Origin: Ostrinia nubilalis
Taxonomy: Eukaryota > Arthropoda > Insecta > Lepidoptera > Crambidae
DNA length: 64,000 bases
Direction: 5' to 3'
NCBI RefSeq assembly: GCF_963855985.1
Contig: NC_087099.1
Coordinates: 10,446,001-10,510,000 of the forward strand
Part shown: piece after piece, positions 61,231 to 64,000 of the stretch
How the letters are laid out: each line of letters opens with the position of its first letter
Numbering within the stretch: position 1 is the first letter of the stretch
The notes under the pieces: model-generated
Seen by the model: the letters and a program-made list of their open reading frames with translations, nothing else
The model's database searches: none
What the model was told of the DNA's origin: nothing
Position numbers and translations under genes: made by a program

Positions 61231-64000
61231 TGAGCGCGTAAATCCTCATGGTGATCAATAATAGTAACTTCGTATTATCGTACGTTTCAACTTTGATTGT
61301 AGGTTTTCAAATTTTTCTCAGTCTTAAAATATGTTTAATGTTATTTACTATTACTATTTAAGTCTTTTTATGTGTAGTAGGTACAGTATTTTTGAATGTG
61401 TGGAACAAATTTAGTTTCAGCCAAATGGGAAGAATGAGTAGACTAGATTTCTAAAGAGCTTTATTAGTGAACCAAAGCTTTTTATAAAGCCAAAGCTTTC
61501 ATGTACAACTCGCCTAATTACAAAACATTCCACTAGTGACTAGTCTCTAAAATCATCATCAAAAATCTCAAAAAAAGAAAAACTAGAGCGCAAAAAATCT
61601 TAAAAAATTAACGAGCGTCTTAACATCGTGTTTGTTTAAGTAGCAACAAGTGATCACTTAACCGGCGCTTGAGAGCTAATTATTTGTTTTACGGCGCGTT
61701 CGGATCGTAAACGTCAATTTTACGATCGGCGTGTCGCGCACGACACTCGATTGCCGCGCGCGAGTAAACAATCTTGGACTCCACGCGCATTTCGATGATT
61801 TTTTGTTATATTTTTTAAAGTATTTTTTTTGGGAATTAACAATTTTTTTTATTGTTTCGCTAAGTGGATGACTTTTTAAGTGTAATTTTTTTTTTCGAAC
61901 GTAATATAAGGCGTGTTTATTTTTTATTTTTGAGATTTGAAATTAAGAATAAGCATGCATTTATATACCTAAGTACAAAATACAGATTTTATGTAAGACT
62001 AATTTTAGTTTTGAGATAATGAAACCCTTTGACTTCATTAGGGTAACTTGTAGTCGTTCAAAGAGGTGTGCCTGATACCAGTTATATTTTAAAACTCCAG
62101 TTATTCTATTTAAAATATGTACCTGAAAACAGAAAAAAGCTTTGAGTACCTAAGCACTTAAAGTTCGCGATAAATCAACCATACACATAACAAAAACATT
62201 GGCCGGTGAAAGAAAACAAAACCATCGAATGTCGATAAACAAATACATTAAAAATAAAAGAATTCTACTAAATAACAAAATACTGTTAAAAATCTAATAT
62301 CCAAATGTCTCAGTGTAATAGCTCCGAGCCACAAATCACCCGCTCACATTACTCATAGTGCCTTTCAACATATATTATTCTATCCTAGTTTTGCGGGAAC
62401 AGATTTCTAATTATATTTTCGAAGCTACACTAGATATAGGGCCCCAGTGAATTGACTAGCCGTTTAATAAAGTGGGGAAGCGAGAAAAAATATATAGACA
62501 GAGAAAGAAACAAGAAGCAGTGAAGGAGCGCCATGATTTATGTGATGCACATTTGGGCCCAACAGCGCCAAATAAAAAGTTATTCCGTGGTAAGGTTACG
62601 ATATTAATGTTGTTTCGTTGGGCTTAAGCGATATCTTTCTTTTTAAATAATTATTTATATTTACATAAACATCCACAGTCAATATGTTGTGGTGTTAAAA
62701 GTTGTGGGCTTTTATTTTGGTGCACATTAAGCTTTGAGATTTGATGAATATGTACTCAAAAATAATATTAAAACAATAACAATCAGTTTGGCACGGTTAG
62801 TTCTTATAATATCAAAAATATTGAGAAAAAGAAAAGCGAAAATATAATAAAATGATATGAAAAACAGTAAAGTGATTGCTTTTTGCAAGAAATGGACGTA
62901 AATCACATTTTTCTGAGCGAATTAAAAATAAATTATAAAAAAGCAGACATGTTTTTTGCGACCGTACCGCCTATCGCTATGAGTAAGTTATGGCCGCCGT
63001 AGGGTGAGTTACACCCTGCTTAGGTCACGTGGCCCGAGAGGGTGGGCTATACCCAAAAACAGCTGAGTGGGAAAGGGACAAGAGAAGTTGGGGCGGTAAG
63101 TTATCTTCGTTTCATTCAACTCACACTCGCACCGCCCGAACGTCCGTATAGATCAATAAAACTACTTTATCTCTTTTTGGCACATCCCCATCCCGTCGGC
63201 GACTTCCTGGACCGATACTGCAACTTCATGATTTTAACATTAAATACCTGCAAAATAGATTTACAGCAAAAAACACTAAATTCATTTCTGGCTACTCTAC
63301 TTGGATCCCGCGTGCTGGCTGGGTAAGAAAAAAGCTCAGTAAAAAATAAAAACAAAACAATTGACAATCTTTAGCTAAAACTCCTTGGTTTTTTGAAAAG
63401 ATTGCAAGGCAGTAATATTTCATTGTGTACCTGTAAGAAAAAAAAAGACTAAAAAGAAAAGAAATGCCCTTGCCATTTTTTCTGTAATTAAAAAAATAAT
63501 AGTATCAATAACAAAAGAGCGTCACGCAAAGTCTTGCATAACGTGACGAATTTTAAAAAAGGAACGGTCGGATGTTTCAAAAACGTCAATGGTGTTCTTT
63601 TGTTTCGCAATGGGTGTTCCGTTAACGCAATTGTCGTTCGTTTTTTACGTTCCCTGAGCGTTTTATCCGTGTTTACAAAGGTAATGGCCATAAAATATTA
63701 TTACCGGGCTATTAGGAGCCACAGGTAGGTAGGTCGTCTGCTAGTTCATTGCCGCGATAGCGGTAGTAAGTAATTGACGATGTTAATTTGTCGTTTAAAG
63801 TGGACCGTGCTTGGGTCGTACGTGATTTAGCCGCAGTGATAGTCTTGTGTTTTTGCCACGTTTTTGCTAGTGAAAGATAAAATATTTTTTTATTATTTTT
63901 TTAATTTTTCATAAGTTTTGTGACCACGATATAAAGCCTTAACACAGTTTCGAAATTAGATCTTAGATCAAGCTGTAATTTCTAAAATGTAATCAGTTTA

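Larger units (their letters stand above)
59771..64000. other. Intergenic DNA with CTCF-like sites
   Basis: No gene recognised. The block 60410-60660 is dense and contains paired AGATGGCG motifs; another lies at 61220. GC-richer stretches at about 61680-61790 and 62980-63240 may be regulatory. ORFs (such as 63042-63326) have no recognisable domain. Confidence 0.4.

Overview
This is a window of an insect nuclear genome, almost certainly a moth or butterfly. It holds one host gene exon: the homeobox exon of Ultrabithorax (Ubx) at 41918-42219, + strand. It ends in the QA/poly-alanine tail typical of insect Ubx. No upstream Ubx exon (FYPWM motif) was found, so everything to the left most likely lies in the large Ubx intron. 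Everything to the right is the 3' UTR and the intergenic DNA towards abd-A. The order of neighbouring Hox genes is inferred from known insect Hox clusters and is not visible here. Many low-copy lepidopteran repeats (RTE-type LINE tails, a repeat starting with a CGCCCGCGGCTTCG motif) support the lineage.

Left part, 1-41917 (presumed intron). Mostly non-coding DNA with scattered GC-rich, conserved-looking blocks, plus several transposons whose boundaries can be set by target-site duplications (TSDs). These are: a 5'-truncated RTE at 3645-3955 (11-bp TSD); a complete Ty3/gypsy retrotransposon at 15361-22993 on the minus strand, with LTRs that look identical, a 4-bp TSD and one intact 1611-residue Gag-Pol ORF; RTE tails at about 24120-24250 and a 37-bp tail at 24351-24387; a foldback element built from two inverted Tc1 5' halves (24849-26433); a 110-bp RTE insertion with an inverted 5' part (28963-29072); a complete hAT transposon with an intact 647-residue transposase, terminal repeats and an 8-bp TSD (29598-32081); a dispersed lepidopteran repeat (32566-32794); and another RTE tail (39978-40132).

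Right part, 42220-64000. The Ubx 3' UTR has two polyadenylation signals. A 1.2-kb element at about 45574-46773 has imperfect terminal inverted repeats and is filled with a TTTTCGTCCA motif in both orientations; I do not recognise its family. There is a LINE tail with a 15-bp TSD at 54106-54575. A large foldback element with 17-bp tandem repeats (about 56603-59301) has one arm interrupted by a 5'-truncated LINE that carries a reverse-transcriptase ORF. A set of CTCF-like AGATGGCG motifs lies at 42731, 55447, 60500, 60529 and 61220, in the region where an insulator between Ubx and abd-A would be expected.

The transposons are independent insertions and do not form a joint system with Ubx. The main points of interest are recent, complete transposons inside a Hox gene, the unknown TTTTCGTCCA element, the two foldback elements and the candidate CTCF sites.
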